A stretch of 64,000 nucleotides of DNA from an uncultured Clostridia bacterium (GCA_948467395.1 CAOKDX010000008.1:87285-151284), one strand, 5' to 3'; counted from the first letter of the stretch, positions 46,382 through 55,583 are shown. Numbers and translations are program-made. Notes: generated from the letters alone by a model not told the origin.

Positions 46382-47800
46382 CTACTCCTCACTGCGCGGC
46401 AGACTGACACGGCAAAACCTGCGCAGGAACTGCTTTCTGTTAAACGGCAGTATCGGATAGATATAGCTCTTCCCGCTGATGGTCTTATTTGACACGATGG
46501 ATACCGCCACGAAGATCAGGCCGCCGACAAACCCCCAGACACCAAAGGCCGCTGTGGAACAGATGAGGATCAGTCTCATAAATTTCAGCGCATATCCCAG
46601 CTCAAAGCTGACCTGGGTATAGTTTGCCACAGCTACAAACGCCATATAGAGCATGATCTCCGCATTAAACCAGCCCGAGCTCACCGTATAATCGCCAAGA
46701 ACGATACCAGCCACCACACTCAGCGGAGTACTGAGCATATTTGGGGTATTCATGGAGGCCAGCTTCAGGCCGTCAATGGCAAACTCCAGGATCAGCATCT
46801 GGAGGAAAATGGGCACATTGATTGGATCGTTGATCTGAATAAAGGCGAGCCAATCCGGTATCCATTCCGGATGCATCAGCAGGAGAAGGAAAAATGGCGT
46901 CAGCACCACGGCGGCAAAATTGATGACCATTCTCGACAGGCGCAGATACGTTCCTGTCACTGGCGGGAAATAATAATCATCCGCATCCTCCACGATGTCA
47001 AAAACAGATGTGGGCAGGATCATGGCGGAAGGCGAATTATCTACCAGTATGGCGATACTGCCCTCCAGAATACTTGCCGCCGTCGTATCGGGACGCTCTG
47101 AAAACTTAAATTTGGGAAAGGGATTGTACCATTTATGCTGATACAGGCACTCCGCCAGGCTCTGCTGATTCATGGTCAGGGCGTCGATGTCAATGGCATC
47201 AATGCGCTGCCGGATGTTTTCCAGCATTTCCGGCTCCGCCCTGTTTCCCATGTAGGCTACCACCACATCGGTGCGGGAGCTTCTTCCCACCGTATGCATT
47301 TCCATTACCAGATCCGTTGACCGGATCCGACGTCGGATCAGAGCCGTATTATAGACCAGTGTCTCCACGAAACCATCCCTTGATCCCCGCATTACCTTAT
47401 CCTTCTCCGGCTGGTCCACCCCCCTGGCCGGATAGGTGCGGAAATCCATGGCAAGGAGCTCTGTATACCCTTCCACCATAAGGATCGGAACTCCCGACAG
47501 CAGTCGCTGGATCAGATTATCCTCTGTCCTGACGAGATCGATTTCCCCATAAGGGAGTTTCTCCTTCAAAAAATCATGCGCTGTTTCCGGCATCTCCTCC
47601 GGCGTGATCTTATAGAGAAATTCTAATATCTTCTCCATAACCTCGTCCTTACAGAAACCATCAATAATGTAAAAACAAGCCTTCTTACCACCTATCGCCA
47701 CCACCCGGTACATCAGATCAAAACTCTTCTCTATATTTAAGAGCGTATCAATCCTCTGTTTATTTTTATCAAAATCCTTTGAAAATTCTGATTTTTGCAT
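46382..47800 (-). CDS. GerA-family spore germination protein
   Basis: A 472-residue protein with a hydrophilic N-terminal ~230 residues and a membrane domain with about five helices (~275-430). The GerA signatures EGSIAILVDNSPSAMILPTSVFDIVEDADDYY (residues ~245-280) and the following TM block are characteristic. GerB- and GerC-type partners are not adjacent, as for SpoVAF-like members of the family. Location: spore inner membrane. It supports sporulation in this organism. Confidence 0.9.
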   Translation of the reverse strand: MQKSEFSKDFDKNKQRIDTLLNIEKSFDLMYRVVAIGGKKACFYIIDGFCKDEVMEKILEFLYKITPEEMPETAHDFLKEKLPYGEIDLVRTEDNLIQRLLSGVPILMVEGYTELLAMDFRTYPARGVDQPEKDKVMRGSRDGFVETLVYNTALIRRRIRSTDLVMEMHTVGRSSRTDVVVAYMGNRAEPEMLENIRQRIDAIDIDALTMNQQSLAECLYQHKWYNPFPKFKFSERPDTTAASILEGSIAILVDNSPSAMILPTSVFDIVEDADDYYFPPVTGTYLRLSRMVINFAAVVLTPFFLLLLMHPEWIPDWLAFIQINDPINVPIFLQMLILEFAIDGLKLASMNTPNMLSTPLSVVAGIVLGDYTVSSGWFNAEIMLYMAFVAVANYTQVSFELGYALKFMRLILICSTAAFGVWGFVGGLIFVAVSIVSNKTISGKSYIYPILPFNRKQFLRRFCRVSLPRSEE

Positions 47801-47843
47801 TCCCGCCGCCCTCGTTTCTTACATCTAATCTTTACAAATAGGG

Positions 47844-47873
47844 TTGACAAAAAATCCTATCTTTATGTACAAT
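47844..47873 (+). promoter_or_regulatory. promoter of the DUF4250/GNAT pair
   Basis: TTGACA (47844-47849), 18-base spacer, TACAAT (47868-47873), ~50 bases before the DUF4250 start. Confidence 0.7.
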
Positions 47874-47922
47874 AAGGGTAAATTTTTGTAAATCCTTTTA
47901 CATATCATTGGAGGTGACAAAC

Positions 47923-48099
47923 TTGGACATACCGCAGGATCCCATTATCCTACTGAGCTATGTAAATACAAAGCTGCGCGATCACTTCGCCACACTGGAA
48001 GAATTCTGTGAAACCTATGATATAAATGAACAAACACTTAGGGAAACTCTCTCTTCCGTGGATTACCAGTACGATGAGATCACCAATCAGTTCGTATAG
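47923..48099 (+). CDS. DUF4250 family small protein
   Basis: A 58-residue protein: DPIILLSYVNTKLRDHF, then a helical middle and YQYDEITNQFV at the end, matching DUF4250, a small Firmicute family of unknown function. The start is a TTG at 47923, 7 bases after GGAGG; annotators may instead choose the codon 15 bases upstream that overlaps this site. It lies 23 bases ahead of the GNAT gene. Confidence 0.85.
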   Translation: MDIPQDPIILLSYVNTKLRDHFATLEEFCETYDINEQTLRETLSSVDYQYDEITNQFV

Positions 48100-48122
48100 A
48101 ATACAGCGGAATGGAGTTTAAC

Positions 48123-48593
48123 ATGATAGACGGCATTACTTTTACCCATACCATCACAATTGAAGAGTACAATGATCTCCGGGCCAGTGTGGATTTCATC
48201 ACAATCCGCCCCAACCGGGCAGAAACTGCCTTGAAAAATTCCCTCTACATCCTGATCGCCATGGACGGAACAAAGCCCGCCGGCATGGCAAGAGTGGTGG
48301 GAGATGGCGGTTATGTATACTTTATCTGTGATGTTATCGTGCGCCCCGATTATCAGTCCAACGGTCTGGGCAGGCGTATGATCGAAATGGTCCTTGCCTG
48401 GCTGGAGAGTCAGGTTGGGGTAGAGGAAACTATAATGGTAAACCTTATGTCTGCTATGGACAAGGAACCCTTCTATGAAAAACTGGGCTTTCACAGACGC
48501 CCCTTTGGAAACCATGGCTCCGGCATGAGCCTCTGGCTGAAAGGGGCGCTGCCGAATCTACCATCGCATGCGCCCAACGCGGGTTCTATTTGA
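48123..48593 (+). CDS. GNAT-family N-acetyltransferase
   Basis: A 156-residue acetyltransferase. Acetyl-CoA-binding motif VRPDYQSNGLGRRMIEMV (~75-92) is intact, with FYEKLGFHRRP near the C-terminus. The ATG at 48123 has GGAG 6 bases upstream; another ATG four codons earlier is possible. Substrate unknown. Convergent with the AI-2E family gene. Confidence 0.9.
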   Translation: MIDGITFTHTITIEEYNDLRASVDFITIRPNRAETALKNSLYILIAMDGTKPAGMARVVGDGGYVYFICDVIVRPDYQSNGLGRRMIEMVLAWLESQVGVEETIMVNLMSAMDKEPFYEKLGFHRRPFGNHGSGMSLWLKGALPNLPSHAPNAGSI

Positions 48594-48608
48594 CGTCTTT
48601 CCACTCAC

Positions 48609-49607
48609 TTAATCCTCCCGTATTGCATCATCCGTAGCCTTCAGAACGGTAAGAGCCACGGGGCCCAGCAGGATTCCCCCGATTCCAAAGAGCTTCGCCC
48701 CCACATAGACTGCCATCAGTACAAAAAGGGGCTTCATGCCCAGTTCTTTTCCCAACAGCTTAGGCTCCAGTATTTCACGCAGGAATGTGGCGATAACAAA
48801 AAGTGTGATCAGCACGGAAGCGCCAAAAAAATTTCCCCTGGCAATCTCTACCAGAGCCCAGGGTATCAGGATAATGCCGCTTCCCATTACCGGTACAGCA
48901 TCAAACACAGAGATACCTATCCCAAGAAGAATGGCATAATTGTTTTTCATCAACAGCAATCCCACACTCATTATCACGGCAATGAGAAAAATAATAATCC
49001 CCTGGGCCTTTATATAGGCGAGACCCGCACTTTTAAGCCGTTTCACAAACGGACGGAACCGGGCGGGCACCCGGGGAAAGGAATCATCCAGCAGGATCAG
49101 CAGCGTGGAGACAAAAAAAATAAAGATTCCTGTGCCGGCACCAGCCAGCCATTTCAACACATCTGCCGCACAGGAAGACAGCCTGGGAAGGATATCGTTG
49201 CCGATACTCTCATACATCTGCATGGTCTGGGCCTCCACATACTGGTAGGTGGTTCCCAGGGCCAGATCCAGCATCTGGTCGCACCGGCAGCAGAAATCCT
49301 CCAGCGTCCGGTCTGCCATCTGTTGATAAACCGGCATCCTCTGCAGCAGCAGGATCAGCTGTCCAATAGCAAGACTTCCGATGTATCCGACAAAACCAAT
49401 GATGGCCCCTACCGTTATGATTACGATAATGAGCACGGTAACCTTTTTCTTCCATTTTAATTTTTCGGTAAAGAAATGGATCGCCGGCGATACCAGCTTG
49501 GCACAAAAATATGCCAGAACAAAGGGCAGGACCAGGGGCAGCAGAAAACGAAATACAAGAAAGAGAAGGAGGACTGTCCCTCCCAGGATCAAAAACCGTG
49601 TATTCAT
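48609..49607 (-). CDS. AI-2E/YtvI-family membrane protein
   Basis: A 332-residue protein with about seven or eight TM helices in the AI-2E transporter superfamily pattern: two N-terminal helix pairs, an extracytoplasmic loop (~80-140), then GIGISVFDAVPVMGSGIILIPWAL and a C-terminal REILEPKLLGKELGMKPLFVLMAVYVG block. In sporulating Firmicutes the YtvI branch is a sporulation-associated permease; others export small molecules or act as Na+/H+ antiporters. AAGGAG precedes the ATG. Confidence 0.88.
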   Translation of the reverse strand: MNTRFLILGGTVLLLFLVFRFLLPLVLPFVLAYFCAKLVSPAIHFFTEKLKWKKKVTVLIIVIITVGAIIGFVGYIGSLAIGQLILLLQRMPVYQQMADRTLEDFCCRCDQMLDLALGTTYQYVEAQTMQMYESIGNDILPRLSSCAADVLKWLAGAGTGIFIFFVSTLLILLDDSFPRVPARFRPFVKRLKSAGLAYIKAQGIIIFLIAVIMSVGLLLMKNNYAILLGIGISVFDAVPVMGSGIILIPWALVEIARGNFFGASVLITLFVIATFLREILEPKLLGKELGMKPLFVLMAVYVGAKLFGIGGILLGPVALTVLKATDDAIRED

Positions 49608-49697
49608 AGTCAGTTCTCCTTTGCATTCAAAAATGACGAATCACTTTTCCCAAAGCAATCCGCCATTTTATTATCTCCGTCTTTCTATAAAATATGT

Positions 49698-50402
49698 CTA
49701 ATTTTGTGCTTTAAAACGATATCCTACTCCCCATATCGTCTCAATGTATTCCGGGTTGGATGTATCCTTTTCCACCTTCTCGCGAATCTTCTTGATATGG
49801 ACTGTCACAGTGGCTATATCCCCCACGGAGGAAAAGCCCCATATCTTTTGAAATAACTCTTCTTTCGGAAAAACATGATCCGGATTTCTGGCAAGAAAAT
49901 ACAAAAGATCAAACTCCTTTGTCGTAAAGCTCTTCTCCTCGTCCCGGATAAAGACCCTGCGCGCCGTCTTGTCAATCCGGAGATCACCCGTCTCTATAAT
50001 CTCATTTTCCGTTTCCCTCTCCGTCGTCTGCTGCGTCAGGTCCTCATAGCGGCCAAGATGCGCCTTCACCCGCGCCACCAGCTCGCTGGGGCTGAATGGC
50101 TTCGTCATATAATCGTCTGCCTTCATACTCAATCCCCGGATCTTATCAATATCCTCTTTTTTGGCAGAAATCATAATCACAGGCTGTAGAAAATGATTGC
50201 GGAACTTGCGGCATATCTCAATGCCATCCCTGCCCGGCAGCATCAGGTCCAGAATCAGAAGATCATATTTCCCGCTCATTGCCTCCTTCTCACCCTCTAT
50301 CCCATCCGTGATAATGGTCACATCAAAATCACTTAATTCCAGATAATCCTTTTCCAGTTCGGCAATCTGCAGTTCATCTTCGATAATCAGTATTTTCTTC
50401 AT
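49698..50402 (-). CDS. OmpR-family response regulator
   Basis: A 234-residue regulator: receiver with DLLILDLMLPGRDG (phosphoacceptor Asp ~52) and Lys in MTKPFSPSELVARV, then a winged-helix DNA-binding domain (~135-232, EFDLLYFLARNPDHVFPKEELFQKIWG). The ATG at 50402 is behind GGAGTG. It starts 4 bases after the stop of the partner kinase, so the two form a two-component operon. Confidence 0.95.
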   Translation of the reverse strand: MKKILIIEDELQIAELEKDYLELSDFDVTIITDGIEGEKEAMSGKYDLLILDLMLPGRDGIEICRKFRNHFLQPVIMISAKKEDIDKIRGLSMKADDYMTKPFSPSELVARVKAHLGRYEDLTQQTTERETENEIIETGDLRIDKTARRVFIRDEEKSFTTKEFDLLYFLARNPDHVFPKEELFQKIWGFSSVGDIATVTVHIKKIREKVEKDTSNPEYIETIWGVGYRFKAQN

Positions 50403-50406
50403 AAAA

Positions 50407-51393
50407 TCACTCCATAATTCTAATGTTTTGTCGTATTTCTCCTGTCCGTATCTCTTTGGGAAGCGAAAAGGAGATCCGGGTCCCTCTGCCCAGCTCGCTT
50501 TCTGCCCATATCTTACCATTGTGGTCTTCTACAATCTTCTTTGCGATGGCCAAACCAAGCCCCGTTCCTCCTGTCTTTGAATTTCTGGAATTATCTGTCC
50601 GGTAAAATCGCTCAAAAATCCGGGCAAGCTCCTGCCTCTCTATGCCCACGCCGTTATCCGTAACATGAATAACCAGTTGGTCACCTGATTCCTCTATATG
50701 AACAAATACCAGTCCATTCTCCTTCTGGATGTATTTGGCTGCATTTCCTATGATATTATTGATAACTCTCCTCAATTTTTCACCATCTAGCTGTATCATC
50801 AGCGACGGAGTAATATCAAACCGGTAAATGAGATTGATATTCCGCATCTCCAGATCAAGGGAAAGCTGACTGATGCACTCACTGAAATAATCCACGGCAT
50901 TTACATTCTGCCAGTGGTACTCAAAATTATTCTGGTAAATATGTGAAAAAAATGATAATTCATCTACCAATCCTGCCATATCATCGGCTTTGTTCCGAAT
51001 CGTTAACACATACTTATTCAGCCGGTCCGGTGTGGCGGCAACGCCATCCAGAATCCCCTGTGCATATCCCTTTATCGCTGTCAATGGTGTCTTAAGATCA
51101 TGCGTGATATTACTTATGATTTCCCGATTCAGCCGGTCAGACTGATTCTTTGCCAGATCCATTTCATCCAGAGAACGGACTACATAATGGTTCAGCCACA
51201 TACTCATAAATAACAAAGAGAGAACCATGGCAACAATGCTTGCTACAATAGAGAAATCCAGAACCCATTTCAGGAATTCCAAGTCTTTATCCTGAATCGT
51301 GTATAGCGTGATGAAGGCAGTTATTACAAGAACACCCAGGACAGACTCCAAAATGATGAGCCATCCCAGATACTGCTTTATTCTCTTTTGCAT
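50407..51393 (-). CDS. sensor histidine kinase
   Basis: A 328-residue kinase with two TM helices (~12-32 and ~45-65) and almost no extracytoplasmic domain, so it probably senses through the membrane. HisKA: SNITHDLKTPLTAIKGYAQG; ATPase boxes NNIIGNAAKYI, DNGVGI and GTGLGLAIAKKI. Start at 51393 has GGAG upstream; an ATG four codons earlier is possible. It precedes the OmpR-type regulator by 4 bases. Signal unknown; short-loop kinases of this kind often respond to envelope stress or antibiotics. Confidence 0.93.
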   Translation of the reverse strand: MQKRIKQYLGWLIILESVLGVLVITAFITLYTIQDKDLEFLKWVLDFSIVASIVAMVLSLLFMSMWLNHYVVRSLDEMDLAKNQSDRLNREIISNITHDLKTPLTAIKGYAQGILDGVAATPDRLNKYVLTIRNKADDMAGLVDELSFFSHIYQNNFEYHWQNVNAVDYFSECISQLSLDLEMRNINLIYRFDITPSLMIQLDGEKLRRVINNIIGNAAKYIQKENGLVFVHIEESGDQLVIHVTDNGVGIERQELARIFERFYRTDNSRNSKTGGTGLGLAIAKKIVEDHNGKIWAESELGRGTRISFSLPKEIRTGEIRQNIRIME

Positions 51394-51623
51394 AACTTGC
51401 TCCATTATTTATCTGTAACTGTTTCTTAATATAATCTTTATCTTTTGCTTATTATACCATTATTTCAGATAAATTCTACCCTTTTTTTACAAAAAGCGAC
51501 AAAATTTTATGGAAAATACTTACAATTATGTATTTATACCCCAAATATATATAAATATTGTAAATCAATTTCCTACCGCCGCAATTCAATATATGATTTT
51601 ATTTTTTTCCTAATCATAATACC

Positions 51624-51652
51624 TTGACGTTAAATTTTTCTTATAGTAATAT
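51624..51652 (+). promoter_or_regulatory. metK promoter
   Basis: TTGACG (51624-51629), 17-base spacer, TAATAT (51647-51652), within the 313-bp gap upstream of metK. The ~60-base leader has GAGGAGG but no SAM-riboswitch-like structure that I can see. The rest of the gap is AT-rich and featureless. Confidence 0.75.
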
Positions 51653-51718
51653 ATTGAGATAAGGGAACAGGAACTTGAAATTCCGTATTCAAATAAGAAG
51701 AAACTGAGGAGGATATAT

Positions 51719-52900
51719 ATGGGAAAGATACTTTTTACATCGGAATCCGTTACAGAAGGACACCCGGATAAAATCTGCGACCAAATCTCCGATTCTATTC
51801 TGGACGCCCTGCTGGAGCAGGATCCTATGAGCCGCGTTGCCTGTGAGACAGCCATCACTACCGGACTTGTCCTGATCATGGGCGAAGTTACATCCAAAGC
51901 ACAGATTGATATACAGAAGCTGGCCAGGGACACCATATGCGAGATTGGATATGATACGTCAGAAAAAGGATTTGACGGAAATCTGTGCGGAGTAATGGTT
52001 GCCCTGGATAAACAATCCTCTGACATTGCCATGGGTGTTGATAAATCACTGGAATGCAAACTGACTGACAGTGAGATTGATGCCATCGGTGCCGGCGACC
52101 AGGGCATGATGTTTGGATATGCCACAAACGAGACAGACGACTACATGCCATATCCGGTCTATCTGGCTCACAAACTCTCAAAACAGCTCTCCATCGTCCG
52201 CAAAAATGGAACGCTGCCCTATCTTCGTCCGGATGGAAAATCCCAGGTCACTGTGGAATATGATGCGGACAACCGGCCAAAAAGACTCGACGCCGTTGTT
52301 ATATCCTCCCAGCACAGCGAAGATGTTACATGGGAACAGATTCAGGAAGACATACGCAGACATGTCATGGATGTAGTTCTACCTGCCGAACTCATTGACG
52401 AAAATACAAAAATATACATAAATCCCACCGGTCGTTTCGTAATTGGCGGTCCGAACGGTGACAGCGGTCTCACCGGCCGGAAAATTATCGTCGATACATA
52501 TGGCGGCTGGGCACGCCACGGCGGCGGTGCTTTCTCTGGAAAGGACCCGACAAAGGTAGACCGCTCTGCTGCCTATGCAGCCCGTTATGTCGCTAAGAAC
52601 ATCGTGGCGGCAGGTCTTTGTGACAGGGCAGAGGTCCAGCTCTCCTATGCCATCGGCGTAGCCTCACCCACCTCCGTCCGCATTGATACATTTGGAACGG
52701 GCAGGCTCTCAGAAGAAAAGTTAATCGATATTATCAACGAGAATTTTGACCTGCGTCCGGCGGGTATTATCCAGATGCTGGATCTGCGCCGTCCCATCTA
52801 CAAACAGACGGCAGCCTATGGCCACTTTGGCCGGAACGACCTGGATCTGCCCTGGGAGAAACTTGATAAAATTGATGTATTGAAAAATTACCTGAAATAG
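51719..52900 (+). CDS. metK: S-adenosylmethionine synthetase
   Basis: A 393-residue enzyme making SAM from methionine and ATP. Signature motifs [17 protein letters not shown] near the start, [12 protein letters not shown] (~121-132), [15 protein letters not shown] (~258-272) and the P-loop-like segment are intact; length is typical. Strong GAGGAGG site. Followed at once by the tRNA-Arg gene in the same direction. Confidence 0.97.
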   Translation: MGKILFTSESVTEGHPDKICDQISDSILDALLEQDPMSRVACETAITTGLVLIMGEVTSKAQIDIQKLARDTICEIGYDTSEKGFDGNLCGVMVALDKQSSDIAMGVDKSLECKLTDSEIDAIGAGDQGMMFGYATNETDDYMPYPVYLAHKLSKQLSIVRKNGTLPYLRPDGKSQVTVEYDADNRPKRLDAVVISSQHSEDVTWEQIQEDIRRHVMDVVLPAELIDENTKIYINPTGRFVIGGPNGDSGLTGRKIIVDTYGGWARHGGGAFSGKDPTKVDRSAAYAARYVAKNIVAAGLCDRAEVQLSYAIGVASPTSVRIDTFGTGRLSEEKLIDIINENFDLRPAGIIQMLDLRRPIYKQTAAYGHFGRNDLDLPWEKLDKIDVLKNYLK

Positions 52901-52947
52901 GTTATAATAATATATGTTCGGCACTCTTCAGACCGGGCATATATTCC

Positions 52948-53019
52948 GCTCTCGTAGTTAAATGGATATAACACGCCCCTCCTAAGGGTGAATTGTGGGT
53001 TCGATTCCCGCCGGGAGTA
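52948..53019 (+). tRNA. tRNA-Arg (anticodon CCT)
   Basis: A full cloverleaf: acceptor GCTCTCG/CGGGAGT, D stem GTTA/TAAC, anticodon stem CGCCC/GGGTG with loop CTCCTAA (anticodon CCT), T stem GTGGG/CCCGC with TTCGATT loop. CCA is not encoded. A terminator-like hairpin follows. Its 3' half is the left end of a 319-bp direct repeat, indicating use as an integration site. Confidence 0.95.
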
Positions 53020-53311
53020 TTGAAAAACCGTTGGTTTTAGCAAAATTGCCACCAACGGTTTCATTTTTTGTATATCTGATTTTTGACGTATTTGATATTT
53101 TATCTCTTTGTCAGCACAATCCTTACAACAATAATTTTTCCCCCTTTTTGCATAAAATGCTTATGACATTTTCTGTATTTACATTTACGAGTTTTAATTA
53201 CTCCCTTGGACTAAACAGTGATCTGGTACATGTTCCGGCACTGTCCGACCGCGGGGAGGCAGTTGCTTTTTATGCCCTGTTCAGGCTGGATAATGGAGGA
53301 TATGGATTTGA
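52993..53311 (+). repeat. 319-bp direct repeat, left copy
   Basis: Begins in the tRNA-Arg T arm (TTGTGGGTTCGATTCCCGCC) and runs through a terminator, a minus-strand zinc-ribbon-like fragment (disrupted here) and the first ~120 bases of the recT fragment. The right copy at 56149-56467 differs at fewer than ten positions, including one single-base deletion and one single-base insertion. Marks the left edge of the island. Confidence 0.93.
53026..53072 (+). terminator. terminator after tRNA-Arg
   Basis: AAACCGTTGG and CCAACGGTTT pair around a ~17-base loop and are followed by CATTTTTTG. Confidence 0.85.
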
Positions 53312-53573
53312 AGTAATGAGCAGGGCAGATATCGACAGTTTTGCATTAAAGTACAGTAAATCCTCTGCCTATTCACCATGGAATACCAACTTTGAAGAAA
53401 TGGCAAAGAAAACCGTAATCAAAAAAGTGTTGAAATATACACCATTAAAATCAGATTTTCAGAGAGCCTTGAGTAATGATTGTACCATTAAAACAGAATT
53501 CGCACCAGATATAGAGGTGGAGCCAGAGGATATCATAAATATGGAGGAGGGTGAAGTAATTGAAACAACCTGA
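53195..53573 (+). pseudogene. 3' part of a phage recT-like gene
   Basis: From about 53195 the frame reads LGLNSDLVHVPALSDRGEAVAFYALFRLDNGGYGFEVMSR and continues through PWNTNFEEMAKKTVIKKVLKY to EEGEVIETT. This is the C-terminal two thirds of a RecT/Bet-type single-strand annealing protein, used by phages in recombination. The N-terminal third is missing; the frame upstream runs through the terminator and tRNA. A small phage-like ORF follows directly. A short piece of the same recT is repeated in the right-hand copy. Confidence 0.85.
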
Positions 53574-53682
53574 CAGTAAAAATGATAGACTCAGACAAAA
53601 AATCCTTAAAGAATGGGAAGATTTTACATACGAATTTGGTGTATTGTGTAGTTACTTTCACGAATCGTACAGTCAAGCCTGA
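53560..53682 (+). CDS. small phage-type ORF after recT
   Basis: A 40-residue ORF with TTG start after GGAGGG, overlapping the recT stop by 14 bases. Acidic/basic helical sequence with LRQKILKEWEDFTYEF. Overlap with recT and a good ribosome binding site suggest it was part of the same phage operon. No recognised function. Confidence 0.5.
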   Translation: MKQPDSKNDRLRQKILKEWEDFTYEFGVLCSYFHESYSQA

Positions 53683-53717
53683 ATGAATGGTGAAATATTA
53701 CAACTAGGAAAGATTGA

Positions 53718-53746
53718 TAGACTTTTTCCCTCTTTCGGGATATAAT
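53718..53746 (+). promoter_or_regulatory. promoter of the UPF0175 gene
   Basis: TAGACT (53718-53723), 17-base spacer, TATAAT (53741-53746), ~40 bases before the start. Confidence 0.55.
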
Positions 53747-53784
53747 ATAGTTAAGATAAAATAACATTTTGGAGGTGACTTAGC

Positions 53785-54057
53785 ATGAATATGGTAACGG
53801 TTCAATTAGAAATACCAGAAGATATGAAACCATATATAAATAACAATAATAAACTTCGTCAAAATGCGATTCTTTTATACCCTTACATTTTAAATAGAAC
53901 GATTTCACATGGGCGCGCTGCTGAAATTCTTGGTATTTCCAAACTTGATTTAATTGATTTGTATGCCAATTTGGGATTTCCATATTTTGATTTAATTATG
54001 AATGAACTCGATAAAGACCTGGGAACTTTCCATTCATTAAACGAAACTGTCATATGA
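53785..54057 (+). CDS. UPF0175 family antitoxin-like protein
   Basis: A 90-residue protein with an N-terminal strand (VTVQLEIPEDM) and a helical region NRTISHGRAAEILGISKLDLIDLYANLGFPYF, the UPF0175 hallmark. Members usually sit next to a PIN-domain (DUF3368) toxin. No such toxin follows; the next ORF belongs to a different toxin-antitoxin-like unit. GGAGGTGA precedes the start. An orphan antitoxin of this kind may protect against a related toxin elsewhere or be a relic. Confidence 0.8.
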   Translation: MNMVTVQLEIPEDMKPYINNNNKLRQNAILLYPYILNRTISHGRAAEILGISKLDLIDLYANLGFPYFDLIMNELDKDLGTFHSLNETVI

Positions 54058-54173
54058 GAATATTCATTGTGAGACATCATGAATCAAAAAATCTGAAGAG
54101 AGATTGAAGGGATTTAGCCCAATGGAAATAAAAACCTGCTCAACAATGTATAACGCAAGTGAGGTGATATGCA

Positions 54174-54389
54174 ATGACACAAGCTCAAATGGAAGACCGT
54201 GAAACAAACCGCAGAATTTCTAAAGCAATCCAATTAGATATTGAAAAAAGAAAGGTTATGAATAAACCAATAGCTGTATATGACAAAGACTCTGGCGAAG
54301 TATATGCCCTTCACAACGATGGAAAAAGGGAGGTAATGGGGAAAGTTGAACGGAAAAGATATAGCGAACGAAAAAAAAACCTGAATTAA
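54174..54389 (+). CDS. small antitoxin-like protein upstream of zeta-type toxin
   Basis: A 71-residue charged helical protein (NRRISKAIQLDIEKRKV, then a short strand KPIAVYDKDSGEVYAL). GAGGTGATATG precedes the ATG. It ends in an A9 run followed by a stop 14 bases inside the zeta-like coding region, and position and size match the small partner ORF often found before zeta-type kinases. With one extra A in the run, its frame would continue straight into the kinase. Confidence 0.65.
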   Translation: MTQAQMEDRETNRRISKAIQLDIEKRKVMNKPIAVYDKDSGEVYALHNDGKREVMGKVERKRYSERKKNLN

Positions 54390-55000
54390 TTGTCTTTGCT
54401 GGTCCTAATGGTTCCGGAAAAAGCACGATTACTGATGTGTTGCGCCCATCCTTTACAACTTATATCAACCAAGATGAAATTAAAAAATTTTTACATTGTT
54501 CTGATATAGAAGCTTTGGAAATTTCACTAAAACAAAAAGATGAGCAGTTAAAAAATCGTAATAATTTTTGTTTTGAAACAGTCCTGTCTTCTCACTACAA
54601 TGTAGATTTCATCGAAAAATGTAAGAAAACGGGGTATTTTATTCGTTGTTACTATATCACTACTGTAGATCCCCTCATTAACGTCACACGAGTAAAATTG
54701 CGTGTGGAAAGTGGTGGACACGACGTTCCCGTCGATAAAATAATAAGCCGATATGATAAATCTTTGGACAATATCCATAAGATCCTTCCTTTGTGTGATA
54801 TATGCCATATATATGATAACTCATACACCACAGAAGAAGGAAAGCCTTATCGAATATTTAAAAAACGCAAGGAACAGTGTTTCTATCACGAGAATACGGA
54901 TTGGCACTTAGAAGACATTAAAGCTTTAACCGAAGTTGATGATATGCAGCAAAAAGATAGGAAAGAAAGACTTAGACTTTTTCTTTTAATAATTGTATAA
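54365..55000 (+). pseudogene. zeta-toxin-like P-loop kinase without an in-frame start
   Basis: The frame reads RTKKKPELIVFAGPNGSGKSTITDVL (Walker A), INQDEIKKF, NFCFETVLSSHYN (substrate/FETVLS motif) and RVESGGHDVPVDKIISRY, the set found in zeta-type kinases (COG4185-like). Such enzymes phosphorylate small metabolites or wall precursors, or act as housekeeping kinases. A TAG at 54362 closes the frame upstream and no ATG, GTG or TTG lies before Walker A; the first start (GTG 54437) is beyond it. The frame joins the upstream 71-residue ORF only through the A9 run at 54371-54379. Either decayed or dependent on slippage. Confidence 0.8.
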
Positions 55001-55040
55001 TAAAATAAAAGAATTTAAGCAATATAAACGAGGTATTGAT

Positions 55041-55583
55041 ATGATTAATGTTATGATTGACGAATTTACACCATGTTTAAAGGATGCCCGAACTGGTGAA
55101 TTAGTTCAAACCGAAGTGATACAAATTAAAAGAAAATCATTTTTGAAAAAATATAATGCCCGAACTGGCTGGTATACAAATTGGGCTGAACTTGCAAATG
55201 AAAATGAAATATTTGCACTCGTTGTGGAAGGATCAGTTGATATTCAGGGATTAGTAGCTGTTGCGCCTAACCATGATATGAAAGCATTATATATTACCTG
55301 GATGTGTACCAGTCCCGATAATAATTTACTTAATGATAATATAAAATATCTGGGTGTAGGGGGACATCTTTTTGCAATTGCAGCATAAAAGTCTGTTGAC
55401 AATGGCTTTGATGGCTATTTATATGGATTTGCAGCAAATCAGGAATTATTAAAACATTATATAACTGTGTTTAACGCTGAATCTATTGGCATACTTCATC
55501 CTTATCAATTTGCCATAGACGAAACAAATGCATTAGAAATTATGGAGGTGTATGATTATGAATGGACAGATGAAAAAATATAA
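55041..55583 (+). pseudogene. GNAT-like gene split by an ochre codon
   Basis: One frame runs from the ATG at 55041 (GAGG upstream) to 55583, with a single in-frame TAA at 55386-55388 after GGHLFAIAA. The continuation KSVDNGFDGYLYGFAANQEL...DYEWTDEKI is clearly coding and of the same protein (~180 residues). The fold resembles a GNAT-like acetyltransferase. One substitution (GAA or CAA to TAA) explains the break. Its next small ORF begins before the end of this frame. Confidence 0.78.

Noticed and set aside
51653-51718. Possible SAM riboswitch upstream of metK
   Set aside because: The leader is only ~60 bases, AT-rich, and lacks the paired helices of SAM-I, SAM-II or SAM-III elements.
52995-53190. 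N-terminal part of the long plus-strand ORF leading into recT
   Set aside because: It starts inside the tRNA gene and reads through the terminator, so it is not a real gene start; only the recT-like part is listed.
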